DNA from: JALORV01 sp963707445
GTDB lineage: Bacteria > Pseudomonadota > Gammaproteobacteria > Burkholderiales > Burkholderiaceae_F
Direction of reading: 5' to 3'
Length of the DNA stretch: 64,000 nt
Assembly: GCA_963707445.1 (NCBI GenBank)
Contig: CAVPPW010000038.1
Span: 24,684 to 88,683 of the forward strand
Part shown: positions 1 through 9,000 of the stretch, one piece after another
How the letters are laid out: every line of letters begins with the position of its first letter
Numbering within the stretch: the stretch's first letter is position 1
Program-made: the position numbers and the translations under genes
The notes under the pieces: model-generated
What the model was told of the DNA's origin: nothing
Seen by the model: the letters and a program-made list of their open reading frames with translations, nothing else
The model's database searches: none

Positions 1-315
1 ATTGCACGCGGCGAGGTGCCGAGCCGCAAGGCGTACGAGGACGACCAGTTCCTCGCTTTTCACGATATCAATCCGGCGGCGCCGGTGCATCTTCTGGTGA
101 TACCGAAGCTGCACGTCGATTCGCTGCTCACCGCGGGTCCGGAACACGAAGCGCTGTTGGGTAAACTGGTGTCCCTTGCGCCGCGGCTCGCGAAGGAACA
201 AGGCTGCGACAACGGCTTTCGCGTCGTGATCAACAACGGCCCCGACGGCGGGCAAGAGGTCTATCACTTGCACATCCACATCCTGGGCGGCCCGCGCCCA
301 TGGAAGCGACTGTAG
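1..315 (+). CDS. HIT-family purine nucleotide hydrolase, 5'-partial
   Basis: This is the C-terminal ~104 residues of a histidine-triad protein of the Hint/HinT type, a cytosolic hydrolase of AMP-linked substrates. The reading frame is open from base 1 (IARGEVPSRK), so the true start lies outside the window. The usual N-terminal metal-binding CxxC segment is missing for that reason. The diagnostic triad HLHIHILGG sits near the C-terminus. The gene lies directly ahead of tatA with a 9-bp gap. HIT genes between his genes and tat genes are common in betaproteobacteria. Confidence 0.93.
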   Translation: MARGEVPSRKAYEDDQFLAFHDINPAAPVHLLVIPKLHVDSLLTAGPEHEALLGKLVSLAPRLAKEQGCDNGFRVVINNGPDGGQEVYHLHIHILGGPRPWKRL

Positions 316-324
316 GAGTTCGCG

Positions 325-546
325 ATGGGTTCGTTTTCGATCTGGCACTGGTTGATCGTCCTGCTCGTCATCGTCCTGGTGTTCGGCACCAGCAAGCTGA
401 AGAACGTCGGCAAGGATCTCGGCGGCGCGATCAAGGGTTTCAAGGAAGGCATGAAGGAAGGCACCGAAGAGGCGTCGCGCAAGGTCGAGGACGCCAAGCA
501 GGTGCCCGGCCAGACCATCGACGTGCAGGCCAAAGAGAAGTCCTGA
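325..546 (+). CDS. tatA: Sec-independent protein translocase TatA
   Basis: This is the small pore-forming subunit of the twin-arginine translocase, which exports folded proteins across the inner membrane. The 73-residue product has the expected plan. A short N-terminus is followed by one membrane helix (WHWLIVLLVIVLVFG), the conserved FG(T/S)xKL hinge, then an amphipathic helix and a charged tail. Length fits the family. It opens a tatA-tatB-tatC cluster on the same strand. A likely client, the Rieske protein PetA, is encoded about 3 kb downstream. Confidence 0.96.
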   Translation: MGSFSIWHWLIVLLVIVLVFGTSKLKNVGKDLGGAIKGFKEGMKEGTEEASRKVEDAKQVPGQTIDVQAKEKS

Positions 547-619
547 GTTGCCTGCTGCCCTGTGCGCCCGCGGCGTGCGGGGCGCACCGGCCCTTCCCTC
601 TCGGACCTAACGGCCGCGG

Positions 620-1126
620 ATGTTCGACTTCAGTTTTGGCGAGCTGGCGGTGATCGGTGCCGTCGCGCTGGTGGTGCTCGGCCCCGAGCGGCTGCCGAAG
701 GTTGCACGCACCGTCGGCGAATGGGCCGGCAAGGCGCAGCGCTACGTCAGCCAGGTCAAGGCCGACATCAACCGCGAGATGGAGGTGGCCGAACTCAAGA
801 AGCTGCAGGAACAGGCGCGCGGCATCGCGCACGAGTTCGAGTCCGCGGTCCAGAGTGAAGTCAAGGGCATCGAGTCGAGCGTGAATTCCGCCGTCGATGC
901 GAGCAAGAGCGACGTCTCGACGCTCGGTGCAGACGCCTGGGGCGATGGCGGCGGCTGGACGAAGACGCACTTTCCGCGACGCTACAAGCCCGGGCCCAGT
1001 ATCGACGAGCTGTCCGAAGAGATCGCGCGGCTCAAGCGCCAGCTGGCGCTGCCCGAGGTCGCGGGGGCAAAGCGCCGCAAGTTCGCGCCGCGGGCCCGCG
1101 TCAACCGGCCGCGGATCCGCCGCTGA
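620..1126 (+). CDS. tatB: Sec-independent protein translocase TatB
   Basis: TatB joins TatC to form the receptor for twin-arginine signal peptides. The 168-residue protein starts MFDFSFGELAVIGAVALVVLG. It shows the conserved Glu in the first helix and the LGPERLPK hinge typical of TatB. A long charged, coiled-coil-prone helix follows at residues 30-110, with a basic C-terminal tail. It is longer than TatA and has the TatB-specific PERLP hinge, so I assign it to TatB. It lies between tatA and tatC. Confidence 0.95.
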   Translation: MFDFSFGELAVIGAVALVVLGPERLPKVARTVGEWAGKAQRYVSQVKADINREMEVAELKKLQEQARGIAHEFESAVQSEVKGIESSVNSAVDASKSDVSTLGADAWGDGGGWTKTHFPRRYKPGPSIDELSEEIARLKRQLALPEVAGAKRRKFAPRARVNRPRIRR

Positions 1127-1141
1127 CGCCCGCCGCCCGCA

Positions 1142-1912
1142 ATGACCACAGAGACCAACGATCCGGGCCAGGAGCAGAGCTTCCTGAGCCATCTGATCGA
1201 GTTGCGCCAGCGCCTGGTGCGAGCCGCGGTCGCGGTACTGATCGTCTTTCTCGCGCTGACGCCGTTCATGAAGCAGATCTTCGACCTGCTCTCGCAGCCG
1301 ATGATGGCGGCGCTCCCGGCCGGATCAAAGTTGCTGGCTACCGGCGTCATCACGCCATTCATGGTCCCGCTCAAGGTGACGCTCTTTGCCGCCCTGATGA
1401 TCGCATTGCCGTACGTGCTTTGGCAGGCATGGGCCTTCGTTGCGCCGGGGCTCTACAAGCACGAACGCAAGCTCGCCGCGCCGCTGATCGCATCGAGCGT
1501 CGTGATGTTCTTCCTGGGAATCGCGTACTGCTACTTCGTCGTGTTTGGCTTCGTCTTCAAGTTCATCACCGGATTTGCGCCGATCTCGGTCAATGTCTCC
1601 CCGGACATCGAAGCGTATTTCGGTTTCGTGCTCGGGATGTTCCTGGCCTTCGGGATGGCCTTCGAGACGCCGATCGTCGTCGTACTGTTGGCCCGCTTCG
1701 GGATTGCCGGGATCGACAAACTGAAGCAGGCGCGACCGTACGTCATCGTCGGCGCGTTCATCGTCGCGGCGGTCTTCACGCCGCCCGACGTGCTGTCGCA
1801 GCTGCTGCTGGCGATACCGCTGTGCGTGCTGTACGAGCTGGGCATTTTCCTCGCCCGCTTCGTGGTCAAGCAGAAGGAAGCCGAAGAGGCCGCCGCGCAA
1901 GAAGCGCAGTGA
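1142..1912 (+). CDS. tatC: Sec-independent protein translocase TatC
   Basis: TatC is the multispanning core of the Tat translocase and the primary binding site for RR signal peptides. The 256-residue product has the usual length. It starts with the conserved cytosolic FLSHLIELRQRL segment followed by about six hydrophobic helices. The family-typical stretches FETPIVVVLLARFG and RPYVIVGAFIVAAVFTPPD are present. It ends in a charged tail. The gene follows tatB after 15 bp, so the three tat genes are probably co-transcribed. Confidence 0.96.
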   Translation: MTTETNDPGQEQSFLSHLIELRQRLVRAAVAVLIVFLALTPFMKQIFDLLSQPMMAALPAGSKLLATGVITPFMVPLKVTLFAALMIALPYVLWQAWAFVAPGLYKHERKLAAPLIASSVVMFFLGIAYCYFVVFGFVFKFITGFAPISVNVSPDIEAYFGFVLGMFLAFGMAFETPIVVVLLARFGIAGIDKLKQARPYVIVGAFIVAAVFTPPDVLSQLLLAIPLCVLYELGIFLARFVVKQKEAEEAAAQEAQ

Positions 1913-1931
1913 GCTGGCGGCTCCATCTTCA

Positions 1932-2606
1932 ATGATCGCGACCGCTCGACTGCTGGCGCTCTGCCTGGTCTGTGCGTTGTCGCTGCCGGCGCTTGCAGCG
2001 CCGCTGCGGGTGATCCCGGACCAGGATGCCGACCTCGCCCAGGGCTTCGCCGCCTATGAACGGGGCGAGCATGTCCGCGCGCTGCAGCTTTTTCGCCAAG
2101 CGGCCGAACGGAACCAACGGGTGGCGCAGTTCAATCTGGCCGTGATGCTCCTCGGCGGCGAGGGCGGCCAGCCCGATCGTGTCGCGGGCGTGCAATGGCT
2201 GAAGAAATCGGCGGAAAGCGGGTTCGCTCGCGCCCAGCATGCACTCGGCCTGCTGCACGAGCGCGGTGACGGAGTGCCGCGCTCGCTGGTCGACGCCACT
2301 GCCTGGTTCAGGAAAGCGGCCGAGCAGGGCTATCGCGACGCGCAGGTCAGCCTCGCGACCCAGTACTTTCTCGGTCGCGGTGCGCCGCGCGATTACGCGG
2401 AAGCTGCACGCTGGTATGAACGCGCCGCGGAACAGGGCGACGAAGGTGCCGCCTACATCGTCGCGAGCCAATATGAGACCGGCAACGGCGTCGAGACGGA
2501 CACGATGCGTGCGTTCTACTGGTACAGCATTGCCGCGGCCGGCGGCGATGCGGTCGCGGCATTGAAGGCGCGCGAGATGCGCGAGCGCCTCAACCGAGCG
2601 CGCTGA
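1932..2606 (+). CDS. Secreted Sel1-like (SLR/TPR-type) repeat protein
   Basis: The 224-residue protein starts with a probable signal peptide (MIATARLLALCLVCALSLPALA) and so should act in the periplasm or outer membrane. Residues ~35-215 form about four to five Sel1-like repeats, with recurring A..G...A...L...Y..G.GV..D...A..W patterns (for example FARAQHALGLLHERGDGVP). Such alpha-solenoids usually mediate protein contacts, and no enzymatic motif is visible. It lies 19 bp after tatC and may be read through from the tat operon. It converges with the protease gene on the other strand, with only 14 bp between them. The partner is unknown. Confidence 0.85.
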   Translation: MIATARLLALCLVCALSLPALAAPLRVIPDQDADLAQGFAAYERGEHVRALQLFRQAAERNQRVAQFNLAVMLLGGEGGQPDRVAGVQWLKKSAESGFARAQHALGLLHERGDGVPRSLVDATAWFRKAAEQGYRDAQVSLATQYFLGRGAPRDYAEAARWYERAAEQGDEGAAYIVASQYETGNGVETDTMRAFYWYSIAAAGGDAVAALKAREMRERLNRAR

Positions 2607-2620
2607 GCGCCCGGCGCGCG

Positions 2621-3788
2621 CTACTGCGGCCGCTTCGGAGTCGGCCGCTCGCCGACCGTCACCGGTACTTCGACTTCCTTGCCCGAGCGCAGCACGCGCA
2701 CGCTGGCCGTGGAGCCGGGAGGCAGCTGCGCAATCTGGTTCAGCATGCTCCGGCTGCTGCCGACCTTCTGGCTGTTGATGGTCAGTATTACGTCGCCGGG
2801 CTCGAGTCCGGCGCGCCCCGCCGGGCTCGCCCGCTGCACGCCCTTCAGCACGACGCCTTCGGTGCGCGCGAGCTTCAGCAGTTCGGCTGCCTCGGGTGTG
2901 ATGTCCTCGGGTTCGACCCCGAAATAGCCGCGCATCACGCGGCCTGTCCTGATCAGATCATTCATCACCTGCCGTACCAGCGACGCCGGGATCGCGAAGC
3001 CGATGCCGATCGAGCCGCCGCTGCGCGAGAAAATGGCGCTGTTGATGCCGACCATGTGGCCGGTCGAATCGACCAGCGCGACCGCCCGAATTGCCCTGGT
3101 TGATGGCCGCGTCGGTCTGGATGAAGTTCTCGAACATGTTGATGCCGAGGTTCGAGCGTCCGAGCGCCGAGACGATCCCCATCGTGACCGTCTGGCCGAC
3201 ATCGAACGGATTGCCAATGGCGAGCACGATGTCGCCGACCTTCAGCGCGTCGTCGCTGCCGAAGGTGATGACCGGTAGCCCACTCGCCTCGACCTTCAGC
3301 ACCGCGAGGTCGCTTTCCGGGTCCGCACCCACCAACCGCGCGTCGAACTGACGGCCATCGGCGAGCGCGACCGCTATTTCGTCGGCCGCCTGAACGACGT
3401 GGTTGTTGGTCAGGATGTAGCCATCCGCGGTGGCGATCACCCCAGAGCCGAGGCTCGCGACGCGTTCCGGCCCGCCGCGCGCGTCGCCGAAGAAATAGCG
3501 GTAGAGCGGATCGGCCGGCACACCGCGGCGCTGCACTTCGCGCGTGGTGTAGACATTCACCACCGCCGGTGCGGCGACGGTGACCGCGTCGGCGTAACTG
3601 CGCGGCGCGGAACCGCGCGCTGCGCTGGGGCTGGCGGGTTCGGCTTGCTTGACCGCGGGCAGCGGCAGCGCTGCTTCGGGCGCGCGGGTGCGCGTCAGCC
3701 ACTCCGGCCGCAGCGTGGAAACGACAAAGAGCAGGGCGAGGCCGACCGTCGTTGCCTGCGCGAAGATCAGCCAGATACGGCGCAGCAT
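2621..3788 (-). CDS. DegS/DegQ-type trypsin-like serine protease with one PDZ domain (frame broken once)
   Basis: This is a periplasmic, membrane-anchored serine protease of the HtrA family. An N-terminal hydrophobic anchor (IWLIFAQATTVGLALLFVV) precedes the protease domain. The catalytic His lies in LTNNHVV, the Asp in ESDLAVLKV and the Ser in GNSGG. A single C-terminal PDZ domain (RGYFGVEP to VRVLRSGKEVEV) suggests a DegS/AlgW-like role, that is, cleavage of an anti-sigma factor. The frame breaks just after GNSGG, near base 3080. The total length is exactly one base over a multiple of three, so a one-base insertion restores ~388 residues. The start chosen is the ATG giving MLRRIW. A TTG nine codons upstream is the alternative. 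Confidence 0.88.
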
Positions 3789-3888
3789 GATGGGATTCGA
3801 TGAGCCCTGCAGCAATACGGATACCCCTCCGGCGTGGCCGGACGGGAACCAAGCAATTATTGCAGACGGCGGTCGCGTTGCGCCGCGA

Positions 3889-4308
3889 CTAGCGCCGCTT
3901 CAGTTCGTCGCGGATCTCGCGCAGCAGGACGACGTCCTCGGCCGCCGGCGGGGCGGTCGCATCGAGGTTGGACTTCACGCGGTTCACCGCTTTCACCATC
4001 CAGAAGATCACGAATGCCAGGATGACAAAGTTGAGCAGCACGGTGACGAAGCTGCCCCACGCAAACACGACGCCGCTCTTCTGCGCGGCATCGAGCGGGG
4101 CGCCGGGCGGCACGTTGCCGGACAGCACGACGTACTTGTTGGAGAAGTCGACCGCGCCGCCGAACACCGCGTTGATGACCGGCATCACGACGTCTTTGAC
4201 CAGCGAATCGACGATCTTGCCGAATGCCGCTCCGATGATGATGCCGACCGCGAGGTCGATCACATTGCCCTTGACCGCGAACTCGCGGAATTCCTTCAAC
4301 ATGCCCAT
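3889..4308 (-). CDS. mscL: Large-conductance mechanosensitive channel MscL
   Basis: MscL is an inner-membrane emergency valve opened by membrane tension during hypo-osmotic shock. The 139-residue protein is full length. The N-terminal amphipathic helix (MLKEFREFAVKGNVIDLAVG) runs into TM1 (IIIGAAFGKIVDSLVKDVVMP). A periplasmic loop follows, then TM2 (FVTVLLNFVILAFVIFWMVK) and a C-terminal charged helix (LLREIRDELKR). It is monocistronic, facing away from the pet operon. Confidence 0.96.
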   Translation of the reverse strand: MGMLKEFREFAVKGNVIDLAVGIIIGAAFGKIVDSLVKDVVMPVINAVFGGAVDFSNKYVVLSGNVPPGAPLDAAQKSGVVFAWGSFVTVLLNFVILAFVIFWMVKAVNRVKSNLDATAPPAAEDVVLLREIRDELKRR

Positions 4309-4665
4309 GTTCGATCCTTCCGATGAGGTCGGTGCCTGCGGGGTCCGCGCATCGTCTTCCGAGGCGCGACATTGCGGATCCGAGCCCAGGGTCCGAGCAG
4401 ACTGCGCGCGATTCTAGTGGCCCTCTGCCAGCGGCGGCCTGGGCCAGGTCGCCGGACTTGCCACATGCAGTAGAATCGCGGGCTGCCGAGCGGCGCTCAT
4501 TGCCGTCAGCTCGTCAGCGCCGCAAGCGCCAGGGGATCGAAGCGGGGACTGATGCGCCGCGAAGCGGCATCCGAACGGCGCGTGGCATGACAATCAACCA
4601 TGACACGCGCGCGGCGCGTGACCACGACGCGGCGACGCGGCATTTCACACTAACTCGGGGTCTCA
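4309..4665. other. Intergenic region between mscL and petA (divergent promoters expected)
   Basis: This stretch of 357 bp has no convincing gene. It must hold the promoters for mscL (leftward) and the petABC operon (rightward). A TAGAAT hexamer near 4470 could serve as a -10 element, but no good -35 lies at the right distance, so I do not call it. A short GC-rich palindrome (acacgcgcgcggcgcgtg) lies near 4600. Nothing else is seen. Confidence 0.5.
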
Positions 4666-5287
4666 ATGTCCACACCGACTTCCGTTTCTGCAGGCGATCC
4701 GCCTGCGGCCGTCGACAAGGAGCGCCGCAACACCATCGCGGTAGCTGCCGCCGTCGGAGGCGCGGGCGCCGTCGCGCTCGCGGTGCCGTTCGTGGCGTCG
4801 TTCGCTCCGTCGGAACGCGCCAAAGCGGCCGGCGCTCCGGTCGAATTCGACGTCGCCGGCATCGCGCCCGGCGAGATGAAAACGGTCGAGTGGCGCGGGC
4901 TGCCGGTGTGGGTGCTGCGCCGGACACCGGAGATGCTGCAGTCGATCAAGAAGGTCGACAACGAGGTCGCGGATCCGAAGTCGGAGCGGACGCAGTATCC
5001 GACGCCTGAATACGCGCGCAACGAATACCGCTCGCGCAAGCCCGAATATCTGGTCGCAGTCGGCATCTGCACCCACCTCGGCTGTTCGCCGCAGGGACCG
5101 TTCGGTCCGAACCAGATACTCCCAGCTCGGGGCCGACCAGGGCTTCCTCTGCCCGTGCCACGGGTCGACGTTCGATCTGGCGGGCCGCGTGTTCAAGAAC
5201 AAGCCGGCGCCCGACAACCTGCCGATTCCGCCGTACAAGTATCTGTCGGAGACGCTGATCGTGATCGGCGACGACTCCAACGCCTGA
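4666..5287 (+). CDS. petA: Ubiquinol-cytochrome c reductase iron-sulfur subunit (Rieske protein), frame broken once
   Basis: PetA is the Rieske [2Fe-2S] subunit of cytochrome bc1, which passes electrons from ubiquinol to cytochrome c1 on the periplasmic face. The N-terminus has a twin-arginine-like signal/anchor (KERRNTIAVAAAVGG with a following hydrophobic helix). The two cluster-binding boxes are CTHLGC and CPCHGS. The second box is only reached after a frame change near 5116-5122. The gene length exceeds a multiple of three by one, so a one-base insertion restores 206 residues ending at the TGA at 5285. petB follows after 15 bp. Confidence 0.93.
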
Positions 5288-5302
5288 CCCGGGACCGCGT
5301 CG

Positions 5303-6685
5303 ATGGCTGAATACAAGACTCCATACACCGGCATCGCCGGCTGGTTCGACCAGCGCATGCCGACGGCGATGGCGGAGTACCGCAAGCACTTGTCCGAGTA
5401 CTACGCGCCGAAGAACTTCAACATCTGGTACATCTTCGGCGGCCTGGCGATCACGGTGCTGGCGATTCAGATCATCACCGGCATCTTCCTGACGATGAGC
5501 TACAAACCCGATGCGAGCATGGCGTTCGCGTCGGTCGAGTACATCATGCGCGACGTGCCCGGCGGCTGGTTCATCCGCTATATGCACTCGACCGGCGCCT
5601 CGTTCTTCTTCATCGTCGTCTATCTGCACATGTTCCGCGGCCTGATGTACGGCAGCTACCGCGCGCCGCGCGAACTGGTGTGGATCTTCGGCTGCCTCAT
5701 TTTCCTGAGCCTGATGGGCGAGGCGTTCTTCGGCTACCTGCTGCCTTGGGGCCAGATGAGCTACTGGGGTGCGCAGGTGATCGTCAACCTGTTCGGCGCG
5801 ATTCCGCTGATCGGCCCCGATCTGTCGATCTGGATCCGCGGCGACTACGTGATCGGTGACGCCACGCTGAACCGGTTCTTCTCGTTTCACGTGATCGCGA
5901 TCCCGCTCGTGCTGATCGGCCTCGTCGCCGCGCACGTCCTCGCGCTGCACGACGTCGGCTCGAACAATCCGGATGGCGTGGAGATCAAGAAGAAGCTCGA
6001 CGCGAACGGCCGACCGCTCGACGGCATCCCGTTCCATCCGTACTACACGGTGCACGACATCTTCTGGCTGGCCATTTTCCTGCTGATTTTTTTCTTCGTC
6101 GTGTTCTTCGCGCCGGAGATGGGTGGCTACTTTCTCGAGTGGAACAACTTCATCCCCGCGGATCCGCTGCAGACCCCTTCGCACATCGCGCCGGTCTGGT
6201 ACTTCACGCCGTTCTATTCGATTCTGCGCGCGACGACGGAGCAGTTTGTCTACGTACTCGCGCTTGGCACGATCGGCATGTCCGCCCTGCTGGTGCTGAC
6301 CGTCCGCAATCCGATCGTGCGCGGTGCGCTGGCGGTGGGCACGCTGGTGCTGCTGCTCGGCTACTTCACGCTCGACCCGAAGTTCTGGGGCGTCGTGCTG
6401 ATGGGGGCATCGGTGCTGATCTTCCTGGCGCTGCCGTGGCTCGACCACTCGCCGGTGAAGTCGATGCGGTACCGGCCCGGCTGGCACTTCTGGCTGCTGA
6501 TCGTCTGGGTCGCCGCGTTCGTCGTGCTCGGCTACTTCGGCACGCAGCCGCCGTCGCCCGCCGGGCAGTACTCCTCGATGCTCGGCACCGTCGTCTACTT
6601 CGGGTTCTTTGCGCTGATGCCGTGGTGGAGCCGCATGGGAACGTTCAAGCCGGTCCCGGACCGCGTCATCTTCCGTCCGCACTGA
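5303..6685 (+). CDS. petB: Cytochrome b subunit of the bc1 complex
   Basis: This is the membrane core of cytochrome bc1, carrying hemes bL and bH and both quinone sites. The 460-residue, eight-helix protein shows two pairs of heme-ligand histidines 14 residues apart, in MHSTGASFFFIVVYLHMF and in FHVIAIPLVLIGLVAAH. The Qo-site motif reads PVWY in place of the more common PEWY, a variant known in some proteobacteria. The length includes the extra C-terminal helices of the long bacterial form. It lies between petA and petC on the same strand, and the frame is intact. Confidence 0.97.
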   Translation: MAEYKTPYTGIAGWFDQRMPTAMAEYRKHLSEYYAPKNFNIWYIFGGLAITVLAIQIITGIFLTMSYKPDASMAFASVEYIMRDVPGGWFIRYMHSTGASFFFIVVYLHMFRGLMYGSYRAPRELVWIFGCLIFLSLMGEAFFGYLLPWGQMSYWGAQVIVNLFGAIPLIGPDLSIWIRGDYVIGDATLNRFFSFHVIAIPLVLIGLVAAHVLALHDVGSNNPDGVEIKKKLDANGRPLDGIPFHPYYTVHDIFWLAIFLLIFFFVVFFAPEMGGYFLEWNNFIPADPLQTPSHIAPVWYFTPFYSILRATTEQFVYVLALGTIGMSALLVLTVRNPIVRGALAVGTLVLLLGYFTLDPKFWGVVLMGASVLIFLALPWLDHSPVKSMRYRPGWHFWLLIVWVAAFVVLGYFGTQPPSPAGQYSSMLGTVVYFGFFALMPWWSRMGTFKPVPDRVIFRPH

Positions 6686-6695
6686 GAACCCGGAA

Positions 6696-7553
6696 ATGAA
6701 GAAGCTCATCACCCGCCTCGTCATCGCTTTCGGGCTGGCCGTGGCAGCAACAGGCGCCATGGCCTCGGGCGACGAGATTCCGATCGAGCACTGGCCCTCG
6801 GACCGCGCGAAGAGCCTGGCCTCGCTGCAAAGTGGCGCGCGCCTTTTCGTCAATTACTGCATGGGCTGCCACAGTGCCAATCTGGTGCGCTGGAACCGCC
6901 TGCAGCAAATCGGGCTCGACGACCGGCAGATCAAGGAATTCCTGATCTTCGGCAACCAGAAGGTCGGCGACGCGATGCGGATCGCGATGACCCCGGCCGA
7001 AGCGAAGCAGTGGTTCGGCAAGACGCCGCCAGACCTTTCGGTCATCACGCGCGCGCGCACTTCATTCGACTACGAGGGCGCGGATTACATCTATACGATG
7101 CTGCGCGGCTACTACCGCGACAACAGCACCGCCACGGGCTGGAACAACATCGCCTATCCGAACATCGGGATGCCGCACACGCTGTGGGAGCGGCAGGGTG
7201 CGCGCGAGGCGACGCTGGTCCAGACGCACAGGCACGTGGATCCGAAGACCGGACATGCGGGCTACGTGCAGACCACCAGCGTCTTCGACACCCAAGGAAA
7301 CGTGACGCGGACCGAGACCGAGGCCAAGGGGCCGACCAACGAGGGCCTGAGCTATACGTTCAAGCCGGCTGATCCGCAGCAGGCCCGACAGTTCGATTCC
7401 GACGTGGCCGATCTGGTCGCCTTCCTGTCGTTCATTACCGACCCGTCGTTGTCGTCGCGCAAGAGCATCGGCGTCTGGGTGCTGCTTTTTATCGCACTGT
7501 TCGCGGCGGTCGCCTGGCGACTGAACTCCGTTTACTGGAAGGACATCAAATAG
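6696..7553 (+). CDS. petC: Cytochrome c1 subunit of the bc1 complex
   Basis: Cytochrome c1 accepts electrons from the Rieske centre. The 285-residue precursor has a signal peptide (cleavage expected after AMA, ~residue 23). The heme attachment site CMGCH lies at residues 55-59. A C-terminal membrane anchor (SIGVWVLLFIALFAAVAWRLN) ends in a short basic tail, as expected for bacterial c1. It starts 11 bp after petB and completes the petABC operon. The axial Met cannot be assigned with certainty by eye. Confidence 0.95.
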   Translation: MKKLITRLVIAFGLAVAATGAMASGDEIPIEHWPSDRAKSLASLQSGARLFVNYCMGCHSANLVRWNRLQQIGLDDRQIKEFLIFGNQKVGDAMRIAMTPAEAKQWFGKTPPDLSVITRARTSFDYEGADYIYTMLRGYYRDNSTATGWNNIAYPNIGMPHTLWERQGAREATLVQTHRHVDPKTGHAGYVQTTSVFDTQGNVTRTETEAKGPTNEGLSYTFKPADPQQARQFDSDVADLVAFLSFITDPSLSSRKSIGVWVLLFIALFAAVAWRLNSVYWKDIK

Positions 7554-7742
7554 CGACGCAGCTCGATGTGTACGCGCCCTGTCCGGTCGCACGTGCACAT
7601 CGCGTGAGTTGATTGGATGCGGAGCTTGGGGCGGCCTGGCGCTCCTGCAGGAGTACAGATCGCAACGAGCGGCGCCGAAGTCGCCGGCGAGACGGCCGCC
7701 GACCGGCGATCACCGGGTCGATTCGCCAAGGAAACCAAGACG

Positions 7743-8345
7743 ATGATGGTGCTTTACTCCGGAACCACCTGCCCATTTTCGCAGCGCTGCCGCTTCGTGC
7801 TGTTCGAAAAGGGCATGGACTTCGAGATCCGCGACGTGGATCTGTTCAACAAGCCCGAGGACATCAACGTGATGAATCCGTACGGGCAGGTGCCGATCCT
7901 CGTCGAGCGCGATCTCGTGCTCTACGAGTCGAACATCATCAACGAATACATCGACGAGCGCTTTCCGCATCCGCAGCTGATGCCGGCAGATCCGGTGATG
8001 CGCGCGCGGACCCGGCTGTTCCTCTTCAACTTCGAGCGCGAGCTGTTCGTGCACGTGCAGGCGCTGGAGAACAGCAACAACCAGAAGCTGATCGAGAAGG
8101 CGCGCTCGACGATCCGCGACCGGCTGACGCAGCTGGCACCGATCATGCTCAAGAACAAGTACATGCTCGGTGAGGACTTCTCGATGCTCGACGTGGCGCT
8201 GGCGCCGCTGCTGTGGCGGCTCGATCACTATGGCATCGATCTGCCGAAAACCGCCGCTCCGCTAATGAAATACGCCGAGCGGATCTTCTCCCGTCCGGCG
8301 TACATTGAGGCCCTGACGCCTTCCGAGAAGGTGATGCGCCGCTAG
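7743..8345 (+). CDS. sspA: Stringent starvation protein A (GST-fold)
   Basis: SspA is a glutathione-transferase-fold protein that binds RNA polymerase during stress. The ~200-residue product starts MMVLYSGTTCPFSQRCRFVL. It has the thioredoxin-like N-domain with the conserved PYGQVPILVERD and YESNIINEYIDERFPHP segments, then an all-helical C-domain. I start at the ATG at 7743 because homology begins there. An upstream extension in the same frame looks like non-coding leader. The order petABC-sspA-sspB is typical of betaproteobacteria. Confidence 0.93.
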   Translation: MMVLYSGTTCPFSQRCRFVLFEKGMDFEIRDVDLFNKPEDINVMNPYGQVPILVERDLVLYESNIINEYIDERFPHPQLMPADPVMRARTRLFLFNFERELFVHVQALENSNNQKLIEKARSTIRDRLTQLAPIMLKNKYMLGEDFSMLDVALAPLLWRLDHYGIDLPKTAAPLMKYAERIFSRPAYIEALTPSEKVMRR

Positions 8346-8360
8346 TTGGGCCACGATCCA

Positions 8361-8876
8361 ATGTCGGAAATCTCCACCAAGCCGTACCTGATCCGAGCGA
8401 TTCACCAATGGTGCACGGATTCGGGGTACACCCCGTACATCGCCGTGCTGGCCGACGACACGGTGCGGGTGCCACGCGACTTCGTGAAAAATGGCGAGAT
8501 CGTGCTGAACATCTCGCCACTGGCGACCAGCCGTCTCCAGCTCGGCAACGAAACGATCGAGTTCCAGGCGCGCTTCGGCGGCGTCGCGCGCGAGGTCATG
8601 GTGCCGATCGACCGGGTGCTCGCGGTATACGCGCGCGAAAACGGCCAGGGCATGGCCTTCGAGGTGCCGCGCGAGGCGGCTCCGGCCGGAGTCGAGCAGC
8701 CTGAAGCAGCGCCTGGCCCGCGGGTGCCGATGGCGCTGGTTCCCGTCGAAGGCGGTGCCCGCAACGCGCTCGAGGCTGTGCCGGAATCATCCAACGGCGA
8801 CCAGGCCGCGACGAGCCCCCCGGACGACACGCCGCCGCCGCGTGGCGAGCGGCCGAAGCTCACTCGCATCAAGTAG
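8361..8876 (+). CDS. sspB: ClpXP protease specificity-enhancing factor SspB
   Basis: SspB tethers ssrA-tagged proteins to the ClpXP protease. The folded domain is clear: KPYLIRAIHQWCTDSGYTP, then VPRDFVKNGEIVLNISP and LQLGNETIEFQARFGG. A proline/alanine-rich linker follows, and the protein ends in the conserved ClpX-binding peptide RPKLTRIK. The start at 8361 (MSEISTKPY) fits the family; a TTG at 8346 is the alternative. It follows sspA after 15 bp. Confidence 0.94.
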   Translation: MSEISTKPYLIRAIHQWCTDSGYTPYIAVLADDTVRVPRDFVKNGEIVLNISPLATSRLQLGNETIEFQARFGGVAREVMVPIDRVLAVYARENGQGMAFEVPREAAPAGVEQPEAAPGPRVPMALVPVEGGARNALEAVPESSNGDQAATSPPDDTPPPRGERPKLTRIK

Positions 8877-8891
8877 CGGCCACCGGATCGT

Positions 8892-8967
8892 GCCGGCATA
8901 GCTCAGCTGGTAGAGCAGCGGTTTTGTAAACCGAAGGTCGGGGGTTCGAGTCCCTCTGCCGGCACCA
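8892..8967 (+). tRNA. tRNA-Thr (anticodon TGT)
   Basis: This 76-nt cloverleaf has an acceptor stem GCCGGCA/TGCCGGC, the D-arm motif AGCTCAGCTGGTAGAGC, an anticodon loop TTTGTAA with TGT at positions 34-36, and a T-arm GGTTCGAGTCC. The 3' CCA is encoded. It lies just downstream of sspB and could be co-transcribed or have its own promoter. Confidence 0.96.
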
Positions 8968-9000
8968 ATCGAGGCGCGGCGACAGTCGTGAGCCAGCGCG

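Noticed and set aside
3060..3095. Programmed ribosomal frameshift in the HtrA-type protease gene
   Set aside because: There is no slippery heptamer or downstream structure, and the break falls inside the catalytic GNSGG region. Similar one-base gains occur in many unrelated genes here.
4455..4475. Promoter of petABC from TTGCCA and TAGAAT hexamers
   Set aside because: The two hexamers are only about 7 bp apart, far too close for a sigma-70 promoter.
4946..6853. A 635-residue open frame antisense to petA, petB and petC
   Set aside because: Its composition is dominated by Arg, His, Asp and Glu, as expected for the complementary strand of high-GC coding DNA. It covers genuine, fully conserved petB.
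7617..7742. N-terminal extension of SspA
   Set aside because: The upstream in-frame sequence shows no similarity to the conserved SspA start. The family begins at the ATG at 7743.
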